Origin: a virus
IMG/VR virus record: IMGVR_UViG_3300031963_000726
Location: 1-28,410 of that record
DNA length: 28,410 bases
Strand: one strand, 5' to 3'
The position numbers were made by a program, and so were the translations under genes. How positions within the stretch are numbered: the first letter of the stretch is position 1; the number at the start of each line of letters is the position of its first letter. The notes beneath the pieces are model-generated. The model saw only the letters and a list, made by a program, of their open reading frames with translations, was not told the origin of the DNA and searched no databases. Shown here one piece after another: positions 11,038 through 19,172 of the stretch.

Positions 11038-12837
11038 TCAACCCCACGGATTCACATCCCAATACCCAGAATCCCAGGTAAGGACTTGGACTACGCTTGT
11101 CGTGATTGTATCAGTGACGGCTCCCACCGCATCACCAACTGGCGTCGGTGATGACAATGGCCCCCACAGGCTGTTATCCCAAGTGAGCGCGCTATCTCCT
11201 GCACCCGCTGGTGCCCAGTACCACGGCCCTTCGTTGAGTGCCGTCGTGATGACATCGGTCGGCGCGGCGACCACATCGCCGAACTCAAGTTGCAGCGGCC
11301 CTGGCAGCGCGGGCAAGCCCTCGATGCTGCACTCGTAGCCGCTCTGCGCGTTGAAACTCCAGTTGATCGTTGCGACCTGCTGCAAGAAGGTCTTGCTCTT
11401 TGCGGCATCCAACACGCCGAATACTTCGCCCGCCTTGAGTGGCACGCCTGGCGCAGACTCCAGCGAGATGCGGAGGCGTCGGACGCTGCGGAAGAAGAGC
11501 AGGTCAAGTGCCCGCGTGTACGCCTTGTCCGTGCTCGGCAGGTACGGATTCTTGAGGCTGAGCGGCAGAATCTGACCGCCGAGCAGCTCCTGCCCGTCAA
11601 TGTCATCTGCCTGCGTCGCGTAGAGCGAGGAGAGGCGTGCTGGCTTCCCGATCAGGGTAAACGCCTGCACATAGATCGCCGTCGCCGCCGCCATATTCTT
11701 GAAGGTCACGGTTGCGCGGTTGCCGTCGCCGGTTGCCGTGCCGCCGACCGTGAGTTCGTAGTAGAGGTTGCCGTCTAGCGAGACGAGGCTAGGCGGATCG
11801 CCCTGCACCATCGGGATCGCTGTCCCGCCTGTGGGTGCAGAGGCCGCCGTAGCAGCGCTGGGGTTATTCCCCCCAGCCGTTCCTACCGACGCCCAAGTGA
11901 CGGGCGTGTAGTCAATCCAGCGCGTCTTGTCCTGCGCCTCGATGCTGAGCGTGATCTCGCCAGGCACGAAGAAGCCGTCTGCCGATCCTGCGGCTGGCAC
12001 GGTGATCGGCGTGGTGATCTGGAAGACCGTCTCATCGCTGACCGCCGAGGCACGATCCTCGTACTCAAGCAGGGCGCGGTTGACCGCCGTCTCCGTGTTG
12101 CGGAGGATGCTGATCTCAAACGGATAAGATTCCTTATCAAGCGTGATCAGTGGCGCTTGCAGCGCAGCTTGATGCGTCGTGCGGTCGTTGAAGGTGAGCA
12201 CGCCATCCTCGTCCACGAAGATGCGTCCACCCTCGGCGATGGCGAGCAGCCCGAGTTCAGCGCCCAGCGGCTCGCCGGTCGCCGCTGCGAACTGCGCGGT
12301 GCCGAAGGCGGTGCCGACGGCTGCGTACGATGCCGTGCCAAGCCCCGCCTTGTCTGCGAACGCGGTGAAGATCGTATCCAGCGCGACATTGGCACGAGGG
12401 CCGTAGTAGGTCGGCGTGTTGGCAAACCGCGCGGAGATGTCAAGCAGGCGCATCTGCGCCACTCGCGCCTGCTCACGCGGCACGACCGAGCGCACGATGT
12501 AGGTGCCGAGCGTGCGCGTCTGTGCCGCGCCGTTGTAGAAATATCCGAGGCTGACCTTCGCCTTCGTGCTCAGGAATGCGCCCTGAAGGTAGGCGTAGAT
12601 CGGGCTGTTCTCGTTCTCTGCGCTGAAGCGTTGATTGAGATTGTCCAGCGTGAGGTTGCACTCGCCTGGCTGGAGCGCGCCCGTGTCAGGGTCAAAGGAC
12701 TCAATGCCAACCGCGTCAAGCACATAGCCGGTCTCGTCGTCAAAGACGCCATCGCCATCCCAGTCAATCTCCAGCTTGATGACTGGACGATGCTGCTTGT
12801 CGGCAATCGCGGCGATCAGGTTTGCGCTCAGTGCCAC
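11038..12837 (-). CDS. Large minor tail protein, probable tail-tip hub
   Basis: At 599 residues this is the longest tail-tip protein. It opens with IKLEIDWDGDGVFDDETGYV, an acidic loop that looks calcium-binding, followed by GALQPGECNLTLDN and a beta-rich region similar to the N-terminal domains of siphovirus hub/Tal-like proteins. Residues about 140-240 (LLDISARFANTPTYYG...LDTIFTAFADKAGLG...GGRIFVDEDGVLTFNDRTTHQ) correspond to the part that in hub proteins forms the ring at the tube end. The C-terminal 80 residues contain Trp-rich repeats (WYWAPAGAGDSALTWDNSLWGP, LTWDSGYWDVNPWG). No peptidase motif is seen. Confidence 0.65.
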   Translation of the reverse strand: MALSANLIAAIADKQHRPVIKLEIDWDGDGVFDDETGYVLDAVGIESFDPDTGALQPGECNLTLDNLNQRFSAENENSPIYAYLQGAFLSTKAKVSLGYFYNGAAQTRTLGTYIVRSVVPREQARVAQMRLLDISARFANTPTYYGPRANVALDTIFTAFADKAGLGTASYAAVGTAFGTAQFAAATGEPLGAELGLLAIAEGGRIFVDEDGVLTFNDRTTHQAALQAPLITLDKESYPFEISILRNTETAVNRALLEYEDRASAVSDETVFQITTPITVPAAGSADGFFVPGEITLSIEAQDKTRWIDYTPVTWASVGTAGGNNPSAATAASAPTGGTAIPMVQGDPPSLVSLDGNLYYELTVGGTATGDGNRATVTFKNMAAATAIYVQAFTLIGKPARLSSLYATQADDIDGQELLGGQILPLSLKNPYLPSTDKAYTRALDLLFFRSVRRLRISLESAPGVPLKAGEVFGVLDAAKSKTFLQQVATINWSFNAQSGYECSIEGLPALPGPLQLEFGDVVAAPTDVITTALNEGPWYWAPAGAGDSALTWDNSLWGPLSSPTPVGDAVGAVTDTITTSVVQVLTWDSGYWDVNPWG

Positions 12838-12846
12838 GATGCCTCC

Positions 12847-13251
12847 TTAGGTTGTGCGGGCGTCAACCTCAACGAGCGTGATCTGGTAGTCGCCCTTCGT
12901 CACATCGGGGTAGACGGTGACCAGATCGCTGATTGAGTCAATGCGGACGGTGACTCCAGCCTGGGCTGGCGTGAACGGGCCGCCCGTCCAGGTGAAGGTC
13001 GTGGTGGTCTGGTTGCTGACATTCGCCCAATAGAGCGCGACGAGCGCGTCGTAAGTCGTGACATTCTCGTACTCAAAGGCGAGCGAGTAGGAGAAACGAT
13101 AGCCGACTGACCAGGTACGGATTGAGCCGTTGACGGTGAGGCGGCTGCCGCCGACCGTGCTGTATTCCAGCTTGACCGCGTTCGTGCGGACAGGGAATGG
13201 CAGCGTGATCGTCGTCGCGCCAGAGGATAGGGTTGGCTGACTTACGCTCAT
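12847..13251 (-). CDS. Distal-tail-like protein
   Basis: The 134-residue, beta-rich protein follows the tape measure gene with an ATGA overlap, the usual place of the distal tail protein. It contains an aromatic, strand-rich core (RTWSVGYRFSYSLAFEYENVTTYDALVALYW) and TFTWTGGPFTPAQAGVTVRIDSISDLV, and ends in DYQITLVEVDARTT. It is shorter than most Dit proteins (about 200-250 residues), so it may be only the N-terminal ring domain. Assignment rests on position and secondary structure. A small unrelated tail-tip protein remains possible. Confidence 0.5.
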   Translation of the reverse strand: MSVSQPTLSSGATTITLPFPVRTNAVKLEYSTVGGSRLTVNGSIRTWSVGYRFSYSLAFEYENVTTYDALVALYWANVSNQTTTTFTWTGGPFTPAQAGVTVRIDSISDLVTVYPDVTKGDYQITLVEVDARTT

Positions 13252-14960
13252 CGAGCACCTCCGAGTACCGTGCCTCGGCGCTTGGCTTCGTCATTCAGCG
13301 CGCCGTAGATGCGGCGAGCGAACTCGCGGGCATCGTCAGACGAGCCGAGGAAGGCACCCGCCTGCACGGTGACATTTATCTGACCGCCGAGGGAGTTGTT
13401 TGGCACGATGCTGCCTGACTGATTCGGTACGAAGAGTTCAGGCCCTCGCTCGCCGACCATATACTGTTGCCCGCCGGTGACAGGGCCACCAAGTGCGCGC
13501 TCGCGCTCGCGCTTCGTGCGCGTGCCCTGGGCTGGCAAGAAGCCGCCGATGAACGGCAGATTGTTGGCAAGGTTGATAAGTTTCTGCACGATGTCAAGCG
13601 CGCCCTGTACCAGTCCAACAAAGAAGCCAATGATTTCACCTAGCCCGCCAAACAAGTCGCCGATTGCGCCTACGGCAATGGCAAGCGGTCCCTTGCCGTC
13701 GCCCCAGAGAAGCGCAACGAGGCTTTTCACAATGTCAAATGCCGCACCAAAGGCGCGGACGATAGTCGTGCCTACCATTAGGAAAAGGTCGCCGAGGATT
13801 TTTAGGACTGGCTTGATCGCGTCAAAGATTGCGTTCACAATGTTGCGGAAGTCTTCGCTTGAGTTGTAGGCAATGATCAGCCCCGCGACAAGCGCGGCGA
13901 TAAGCGCGATGGCCACAACGATCGGGCCACCAAAAGATTGCATTGTGAGATTAGTCAACGCCATAATGGTTCGGTACGCACCAACAGCGGCTGCAGCGAT
14001 GTTTACGGCGATGGTGAATGCGGTATACGCCCCTACAACAACAAGAATGATGCCAATGTTTTCGCTGACGAACTTGGCGATCGCCTTGAACGCCTCAACA
14101 AGTTTTCCAATGATTGCGCCAGCGACGTTGATGATGGCGGGCAGAACCTGCGTGACCATCGTGGTGATGAACGGTCGCAGGAACTCCACAGCCTGCGTGA
14201 AGGCGTTGGCAAATGCAATACCGAAATCACGGATGCGAGGCAAAATCTCGTCGCGGAAAAATGTCAGAACCTCTGACAAGATCGGCAACACAACGCCTCC
14301 AATGTCCTCAACGACATCATCAAGCGTGTTCTGAATCGTCTCCATCATTCCTGCGGTTGTGTTTGCGTATGCATCCGCAGAACCAGCCGCCTGCTCCTGC
14401 ATCAAGGCAAGAGCCTCCGTTGCGGTTGTCCCCTTACCGACGGTGATACCGTATCGGCTCAAGATTCCAGTGTTGCCGCTGAAGACTTTGCCGACTACTT
14501 CGGTTGCAGTTTTCAGGTCAATGTTCCTGAGACGAGCGAAATCTGTTGCCAACCCTTGTAGTTCAATCGCCTTCGTCACATCGCCTGTGCGTGGTACGAG
14601 CCGAGCAAGGGAGTCTCGTAAATCATCATCGCTGAAAGCAAGATTCTTGCGCGTCTCAATAGCCGCGTCCATCTGCTTGCGCTGATCCTCGGTGATCTTT
14701 GTATTGGCCGCGAGAGCAGCATCAAGACGAGCGATTGACGCTTCTTCATCGGCTGCTGCCTTCGCCGCTGCGAACATCGCACCGCCCACGACGACGGCTG
14801 CACCCGCCGCAATCGCAAAGCCCTTCGCGGCTGCGGCGAACGGAGCGTTGAGTTTGCCAGCCGTTTTTTCTAAGGTGCGCGCTGTCTTATTGAGTTCGCG
14901 CATTCCCTTAGAGGCACCATCCTTGAGAATGACGGCAAGTGTCGTCGTTCGTTCAGCCAC
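13248..14960 (-). CDS. Tail tape measure protein
   Basis: The 570-residue protein has the expected build: an N-terminal helical region (LKDGASKGMRELNKTARTLEKTAGKL), Ala-rich helices, several long hydrophobic stretches between about 300 and 480, and a C-terminal GGPVTGGQQYMVGERGPELFVPNQSG motif that is common at the end of tape measures. The protein sets tail length and is ejected with DNA. By the usual 0.15 nm per residue it predicts a tail near 85 nm, short for a siphovirus. GTG 14960 overlaps the chaperone extension by eight bases. Codon use in the first two thirds is visibly less GC-rich than in adjacent tail genes. Confidence 0.95.
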   Translation of the reverse strand: MAERTTTLAVILKDGASKGMRELNKTARTLEKTAGKLNAPFAAAAKGFAIAAGAAVVVGGAMFAAAKAAADEEASIARLDAALAANTKITEDQRKQMDAAIETRKNLAFSDDDLRDSLARLVPRTGDVTKAIELQGLATDFARLRNIDLKTATEVVGKVFSGNTGILSRYGITVGKGTTATEALALMQEQAAGSADAYANTTAGMMETIQNTLDDVVEDIGGVVLPILSEVLTFFRDEILPRIRDFGIAFANAFTQAVEFLRPFITTMVTQVLPAIINVAGAIIGKLVEAFKAIAKFVSENIGIILVVVGAYTAFTIAVNIAAAAVGAYRTIMALTNLTMQSFGGPIVVAIALIAALVAGLIIAYNSSEDFRNIVNAIFDAIKPVLKILGDLFLMVGTTIVRAFGAAFDIVKSLVALLWGDGKGPLAIAVGAIGDLFGGLGEIIGFFVGLVQGALDIVQKLINLANNLPFIGGFLPAQGTRTKRERERALGGPVTGGQQYMVGERGPELFVPNQSGSIVPNNSLGGQINVTVQAGAFLGSSDDAREFARRIYGALNDEAKRRGTVLGGAR

Positions 14961-15434
14961 GCTTGCCCGCCTTTCTCGTCGTCACCGACGATTCAATCCT
15001 CATAAACTCCAAGCCACGCAGCACCCATTCGCCAGGAGCCTCTTCCAGTTCCCACGGCGCGACGCCCCACCGCTGAGCTAGCGCATCGAGCGCGTACTCC
15101 AGCGGCACCGGCGCTTTCGCGTCGGGGTTTATTGCTGTTCTGGCGAGGGCTGTACGGAGTTGCTGCCCTGCTCTTTTGGGAGTGTAAGTTCCTCAATCCA
15201 GTCGCGCATTCGGTTCGCGATCACGATGAGACCGCTGAGCGGGAGGTTGTCAAGACTATCCACGCCGAGGTTGTGCGACGAGATGAGCGACAGGAGCCTG
15301 TCGGTACTCTCTTCTTCGGTCGCGTCTGCGGCGCGGATAGCCTTGATCTCGCCCCAAGTAAACTCTCTAACTTCAACCCAGTGACCAGCGAGATCGCCGG
15401 TCAACTCAAGTTTAGTCGTCTTTGCCTTTAGCAT
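14953..15434 (-). CDS. Tail assembly chaperone G-T fusion, made by -1 frameshift
   Basis: Residues 1-87 are shared with the shorter G-type chaperone. At CCCAAAA (15174-15180) the ribosome can slip back one base and continue in a frame that stays open for 73 codons to a TGA at 14953-14955, giving about 160 residues. The extension contains LEYALDALAQRWGVAPWELEEAPGEW, the pattern of T-type extensions of many siphoviruses. The extension has no start codon of its own in a good context. In lambda, G and G-T bind the tape measure and recruit tail-tube subunits in a fixed ratio. The slip is predicted from the site and the open frame. Confidence 0.85.
15129..15434 (-). CDS. Tail assembly chaperone, G-type
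   Basis: The 101-residue unshifted product begins MLKAKTTKLELTGDLAGHWVEVREFTWGEIKAI and is mainly helical after residue 25. Size, composition and position between the major tail protein and the tape measure gene identify it as the short tail assembly chaperone. ATG 15434 lies behind AAGGAGG. The product ends SPEQQ, fourteen residues after the slippery site. It is a non-structural assembly factor, so it should be absent from virions. Confidence 0.85.
   Translation of the reverse strand: MLKAKTTKLELTGDLAGHWVEVREFTWGEIKAIRAADATEEESTDRLLSLISSHNLGVDSLDNLPLSGLIVIANRMRDWIEELTLPKEQGSNSVQPSPEQQ
15146..15180 (-). promoter_or_regulatory. -1 frameshift signal: CCCAAAA plus downstream hairpin
   Basis: On the minus strand the heptamer is read C CCA AAA in the G frame, which is the X XXY YYZ form needed for tandem -1 slippage. 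Four bases after it, AGGGC (15165-15169) can pair with GCCCT (15146-15150) across a 14-base loop, a possible stimulator. The -1 frame is open from here into the tape measure start. Confidence 0.8.
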
Positions 15435-15452
15435 TCTGCCTCCTTGTCCTGC

Positions 15453-16436
15453 TTAGGAAATCGTTGCGAGGTTGTTCTTTACCACGATGGAGAAGTCCGT
15501 GTTCGCAGCCGAATCCACGATGCCACGATAGGTGATGTTCGCCACGATGACGCCATCAACTTCCGCGATCTCGTGAGTGTCTGCCACACCATAGAAGTCC
15601 AACTGGAACTCATAGGTGCCCGCGCCGAGCGTTGGCCCTGTGGACAAGATGCGAATCTTTCGCTCGCTCTTGAGCAGGAACTGATCAAGTTCGTTGCGGT
15701 TCGTGAAGTATCGGACGATCTCAAGTCGCGCCTGTCGCGCAACAGGAGCCACCGTATCCACGGCTGCCGAGGTTCCGTCAAGCACTTCGCGTCGGACGAG
15801 TCCGCGCGTGAGCGTGAAGGTTGCCTCTTGCACCGAGGTGTCGGCGGTTGAGCCGATCGTCGTCGCGTCAATGAACACGGCTGCGTCTACGCCGAGCACG
15901 CTGACCTGTGTGGTATCGCTTGGTGAGGCGCTGTATGCAGTTCCGAGCGCGACCGTGCCTGCGGCGATGGTTGTCGCCGTGAAGGTGACCGCCTCGTCCT
16001 TGACATAGGAGATGCTCAGTTCGTCCGTGGCGCAGCCAGCGAGACGGTAGGTTGGCACAACCGTGCCGCCGTCTGCCCAGCCCCACTCAGCCGTGAAGGT
16101 CTTCGGCGCGTTCGCCGTGCCGCTGTTCGGGCTGTAAGTCCAGGTGTATGGCGCGACGGTGCCGGAAGGCGTGACGCCGCCCTTGACGCTGCTCTCAAGC
16201 CAGAACGGAATCTGGCTGTAGAGGACTGGCCCTGCGATGTTCAAGCCGTTGCGCTCAACGCCAGGGTTGATCTCATACGCCTCAAAGTAGGTGCCGCGAA
16301 GCGTCGTGTTAGCGATGCTCGTGACTTCCTGTGAAGGGGTTGCCTCATTCGCGTAGAGGACTCGGGTTGCGGTGGCAGCGGAACCAGCCGTTGATTCAAG
16401 CGCTCCCACGAGTTTGAGTAACTGGTTGACTGCCAT
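15453..16436 (-). CDS. Major tail protein
   Basis: The 327-residue beta-rich protein (MAVNQLLKLVGALESTAGSAATATRVLYANEA) lies directly before the tail chaperones, the fixed place of the tail-tube subunit. Motifs such as YEINPGVERN, a WTYSPNSGTANAPKTFTAEWG strand pair, LAGCATDELSISYVKDEAVTFTATT and a late helix-strand end (YEFQLDFYGVADTHEIAEVDGVIVANITY) fit the tube-protein fold used by many actinophage-type siphoviruses. It polymerises into the tube around the tape measure. Start ATG 16436 is nine bases after the neck gene stop. Confidence 0.85.
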   Translation of the reverse strand: MAVNQLLKLVGALESTAGSAATATRVLYANEATPSQEVTSIANTTLRGTYFEAYEINPGVERNGLNIAGPVLYSQIPFWLESSVKGGVTPSGTVAPYTWTYSPNSGTANAPKTFTAEWGWADGGTVVPTYRLAGCATDELSISYVKDEAVTFTATTIAAGTVALGTAYSASPSDTTQVSVLGVDAAVFIDATTIGSTADTSVQEATFTLTRGLVRREVLDGTSAAVDTVAPVARQARLEIVRYFTNRNELDQFLLKSERKIRILSTGPTLGAGTYEFQLDFYGVADTHEIAEVDGVIVANITYRGIVDSAANTDFSIVVKNNLATIS

Positions 16437-16445
16437 TTGTTTCTC

Positions 16446-16964
16446 CTAACTTTCTTCTACAGAGGAGAGGGCGTTTGCCTTCTCCAAGTATCTTCCAAGA
16501 ACTGCGTCAGCCGCTTGCTGACCTGCTTCCAATGCGCTGGCTGCTGCTGGTGTGACGAACGGCTTTGCTCGACCACCAGGGTGCTCAACCAACTTGGCAT
16601 AGCCGAATGCTGCTCGCAAAATCCCATTTTCCTTCGGATAAATACGGTGCGCTCCCGTGCCAAACTCAATCAGATGGCGATGATTGCCGCCGCGCTTGCC
16701 TGGAATCGGGCCAGCAATGACGCCGATGGTGCCTGGCTGTCGCTTGATTTTGACTGGCTTGATTGAGCGATACAGGTTCCCTGTTTTACGACCAACGCCC
16801 CTAGAGAGATACGACTGCTGCAAGACTGGCTGCATCGCCTTACCAGCAGCATCGCGCATTGCCTCAAGCACTGCCTCTAGTTCAGAACCATAGAACTGCG
16901 AGAAGTAGCGCTCGGTCGCTTCGGTCTTGTATTGGATACTGAAAGAGACTTTGGTTTCTGCCAT
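16446..16964 (-). CDS. HK97 gp10-like neck / head-tail joining protein
   Basis: The 172-residue protein shows the gp10-family pattern: a helix with LEAVLEAMRDAAGKAMQPVLQQSY, the GRKTGNLYRSI turn, then HRHLIEFGTGAHRIYP and HPGGRAKPFVTPA near the C-terminal helix. This family lies at the neck or just above the tail tube. Its ATG is joined to the upstream stop as TAATG. Codon use is clearly less GC-rich than in the connector and tail genes on either side, hinting at separate ancestry. Confidence 0.8.
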   Translation of the reverse strand: MAETKVSFSIQYKTEATERYFSQFYGSELEAVLEAMRDAAGKAMQPVLQQSYLSRGVGRKTGNLYRSIKPVKIKRQPGTIGVIAGPIPGKRGGNHRHLIEFGTGAHRIYPKENGILRAAFGYAKLVEHPGGRAKPFVTPAAASALEAGQQAADAVLGRYLEKANALSSVEES

Positions 16965-17422
16965 TACGGGGCGATCGTGCTCAGCACTTCGCGAGTCGTC
17001 ACTTCCACCTGCATCTCGATCACGGCGAACATCTCGCCGCCGTACTCGGATTCTCCCATACGGATATCCGGCACGAGTGCCTTGACGACGACATTCGGCA
17101 AGCCGAGCTGCATATCGCTGACCACGCCCTCTACGAGCACATCGCGCCAGGCGTAGAGCGCCTTGACTGCACGGTCGGTGCCCATCCCCTTTGCCACATA
17201 GAAGCGCACGGGGAAGCGGTGAATCTGTCGCACGAGGCGATTGGGGCCGTATTCCGCCGTGGTGGAAGGGGGAAAGACCACCACGGACGGAAACACCGAG
17301 ATCATATCAGGCGGGTTCGCCGTCGCTAGCCGCACCTCGTCGTAGCCCGCAGGGGGCGTCGTGTTGGCAGCCGAGAATCGAGCGGCGAGCGCCGTGCCGA
17401 TGGCGTAGGTATCCAGCGCCAT
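16964..17422 (-). CDS. Tail terminator / tail completion-like protein
   Basis: The 152-residue protein starts MALDTYAIGTALAARFSAAN and contains ISVFPSVVVFPPSTTAEYGPNRLVRQIHRFPVRFYVAKG, a helix VKALYAWRDVLVEG, and a final strand FAVIEMQVEVTTREV. This alpha-beta order resembles the U/gpU-type tail terminators that cap the tube and dock it to the head. In many siphoviruses the terminator follows the gp10-like gene; here it comes before it, so the assignment leans on fold pattern and neighbourhood. It abuts the connector gene with no gap. Confidence 0.6.
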   Translation of the reverse strand: MALDTYAIGTALAARFSAANTTPPAGYDEVRLATANPPDMISVFPSVVVFPPSTTAEYGPNRLVRQIHRFPVRFYVAKGMGTDRAVKALYAWRDVLVEGVVSDMQLGLPNVVVKALVPDIRMGESEYGGEMFAVIEMQVEVTTREVLSTIAP

Positions 17423-18025
17423 TTAGACCGCCTGGGCTGCGACGCGGTAGGCGCGCAGCATCTGCTCCACATCAGGGTCAAGGCGTGCGAGCAGACGCAT
17501 CTGCCCCACTTCCGGCGATCCTGCGATTCCGAATGGAGTGTTGCGTCGGTTGAAGATACGCCCGCTTTGGATGATGGTTGCCATCTCTACGGGCTTGGGC
17601 ACTGAAGGCCAGCCGCGTGTTCCGACGATCTTGACCGCCTTGACGATCTCCACAGGGAAGGTGTTCGCGCCTTCGGTGAGCGCGATGACCTCGGTGAACG
17701 GTCGTCCAGTAGTCGCTGCGTTGAACGGCGCAAGCGCGCAGTCGGTGTTGATGACCCACGAGGTGCTGAAGGTGCCGTTGGCATCGCCGTCAGTCGTGAT
17801 CGCGGAGACGCTGGCGAAGTCGTCAATCGGCTGCACGAGATAGTCCTGCGCCGTGTAGAAGGCGGTGGATGCAGCGGACTGATAGAAGAATCGCCCGCAA
17901 TAATCGTCAATCAGGCGGCTGACCGACTCGATCACGAGTTCCAACTCGGTGTCCGAGGTTGCGTCAATGATGCCCAGAGCCGTCTTGACCGCAGAGCCGG
18001 TCGTGTAGCCGTTCGTGATTGCCAT
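17423..18025 (-). CDS. Head-tail connector (gp6-like adaptor)
   Basis: The 200-residue protein begins MAITNGYTTGSAVKTALGI and then DTELELVIESVSRLIDDYCGRFFY, the helical bundle typical of HK97 gp6-like connectors, in which an Arg/Asp-rich helix leads to DYCGR and aromatic residues. After a beta insert (VSAITTDGDANGTF) it ends in a helical region (EQMLRAYRV). These adaptors sit under the portal. Its ATG overlaps the upstream stop as TGATG, so it is translated together with the sugar cassette. Confidence 0.8.
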   Translation of the reverse strand: MAITNGYTTGSAVKTALGIIDATSDTELELVIESVSRLIDDYCGRFFYQSAASTAFYTAQDYLVQPIDDFASVSAITTDGDANGTFSTSWVINTDCALAPFNAATTGRPFTEVIALTEGANTFPVEIVKAVKIVGTRGWPSVPKPVEMATIIQSGRIFNRRNTPFGIAGSPEVGQMRLLARLDPDVEQMLRAYRVAAQAV

Positions 18026-18669
18026 CAGGTCTCCTTGATTGGTTGGACACGCTTGAGCGCGTCAGGGTCGCCAGCATCCTGCCAGCCGGACACGATGAGT
18101 TCCGTGAGCGGCTGGTGAGGTGCATACGACCTCAGAACATCAGCCATATGCACTTCATTGGTTGAGCCGAGTTTGAGGTCATAGCAGATGTCATTGAGGA
18201 GTTCGCGATTGGTGAAGCGGTAGATGCCGCAGCATACAAGCACTTCGGGAATGCCGCGCGTCCAGCCGCCTTCGGTGGAAGCGTCGTAGTAGTCCCAGAT
18301 TCTCCACGGTGCCGCAGCTACACCCACCCAGTCGCCATCGTGCGTTGGCACCTGCGGGAGCAGGGTATCGGCGAAGAGCACGGTGAGCGCGCCGCCTGGA
18401 AGCCCCGTAGAGGCACTCAGGAGCGCCCCAGACGGGCCGTCTGCCTCATCGTGGGGAATCACCCCAGCCAGCCAGGGAGCGGCGCTGAGCACCGACTTCT
18501 CGTCGTCTCGCCTCACAACCGCGTAGGTCGGCTGTTTGCCAGCCGCACGCCGGTGCCACTCGTGCACGGGCAGCCCAGCCGCCTCCACGAGCAGTTTGTT
18601 CGTGCCGCCTAACCGTGATGCTTTGCCAGCGGCGAGGATGACGATCACGGTCGGCTCTCGTGCTTCCAT
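18025..18669 (-). CDS. Sugar nucleotidyltransferase-like protein
   Basis: The 214-residue protein opens with VIVILAAGKASRLGGTNKLLVEAAGLPV, the G-x-x-x-R...K nucleotide-binding signature of MobA/IspD/GlmU-type nucleotidyltransferases. A metal-binding Asp (FADTLLP, Asp101) follows, and a late NEVHMADVLRSYAP segment resembles the substrate-lid region of sugar-nucleotide synthases. It could make the nucleotide-sugar used by the two glycosyltransferases encoded upstream. Its start overlaps the GT2 gene by 25 bases and its stop overlaps the connector start. An inactive NTP-transferase-fold domain is a possible alternative. Confidence 0.65.
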   Translation of the reverse strand: MEAREPTVIVILAAGKASRLGGTNKLLVEAAGLPVHEWHRRAAGKQPTYAVVRRDDEKSVLSAAPWLAGVIPHDEADGPSGALLSASTGLPGGALTVLFADTLLPQVPTHDGDWVGVAAAPWRIWDYYDASTEGGWTRGIPEVLVCCGIYRFTNRELLNDICYDLKLGSTNEVHMADVLRSYAPHQPLTELIVSGWQDAGDPDALKRVQPIKET

Positions 18670-19172
18670 TCGTTGCTGAGATCGTAGAACCAGGTCGCTT
18701 CTTGCACGAGTGTGAACTTCGCGCCGTGGTTGAGCGCCTTGACCCAGAAGTGCCAGTCGTAGCCCTTGATGACATCAAAGCCGCACAACTCTCTGAAGAG
18801 CGCGGTGCGAACGATGGCGTTGTGGCTGACGATGCTGCTAGATCGCAGCGCGTTCGCCTCAAAGCCGACGCGGTACATCCTTGCACCGTCATCGTAGGAG
18901 TAGGCGATGTCAGATCCGTCGCGCTCCGCAGCCTCAACGAGCGAGGACAGGTGATTGGGGTAGAGGTAGTCATCATCGTCTAGCAGCGCGATCCACTTGG
19001 TCTGCGCGGCAAAAGCCAGATCGTTCTTCATTGCCGCGCCGCCGCGTCGTGCATAATCCACGCCGATCAGGTGTGCGCTTGGTTGGAGGATCTGCTCTCG
19101 CACCGAATCAACGGCTCGCTTGAGCAGTTTCTCCCGCTCAGGCAGCGTTGCCGTGACAACCGTGACGCTCAT
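18645..19172 (-). CDS. GT2-family (GT-A fold) glycosyltransferase
   Basis: The 175-residue protein begins MSVTVVTATLPEREKLLKRAVDSV, the nucleotide-binding start of GT2 enzymes, and has LLDDDDYLYPNHL (metal-binding DxD at residues 65-68) followed by an acceptor-site motif KGYDWHFW and a C-terminal WFYDLSNEW...ESR. It is shorter than most GT2 enzymes (about 220-300) but carries the full GT-A core. ATG 19172 overlaps the GT4 gene by ATGA. The likely role is transfer of a sugar from a nucleotide donor to a virion protein or to an already attached sugar. Confidence 0.85.
   Translation of the reverse strand: MSVTVVTATLPEREKLLKRAVDSVREQILQPSAHLIGVDYARRGGAAMKNDLAFAAQTKWIALLDDDDYLYPNHLSSLVEAAERDGSDIAYSYDDGARMYRVGFEANALRSSSIVSHNAIVRTALFRELCGFDVIKGYDWHFWVKALNHGAKFTLVQEATWFYDLSNEWKHESRP

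Noticed and set aside
14993-15196. Separate 67-residue frame between the chaperone and tape-measure genes
   Set aside because: It is Arg/Ser/Ala-rich shadow sequence. The true use of this stretch is the -1 frame that extends the G chaperone.
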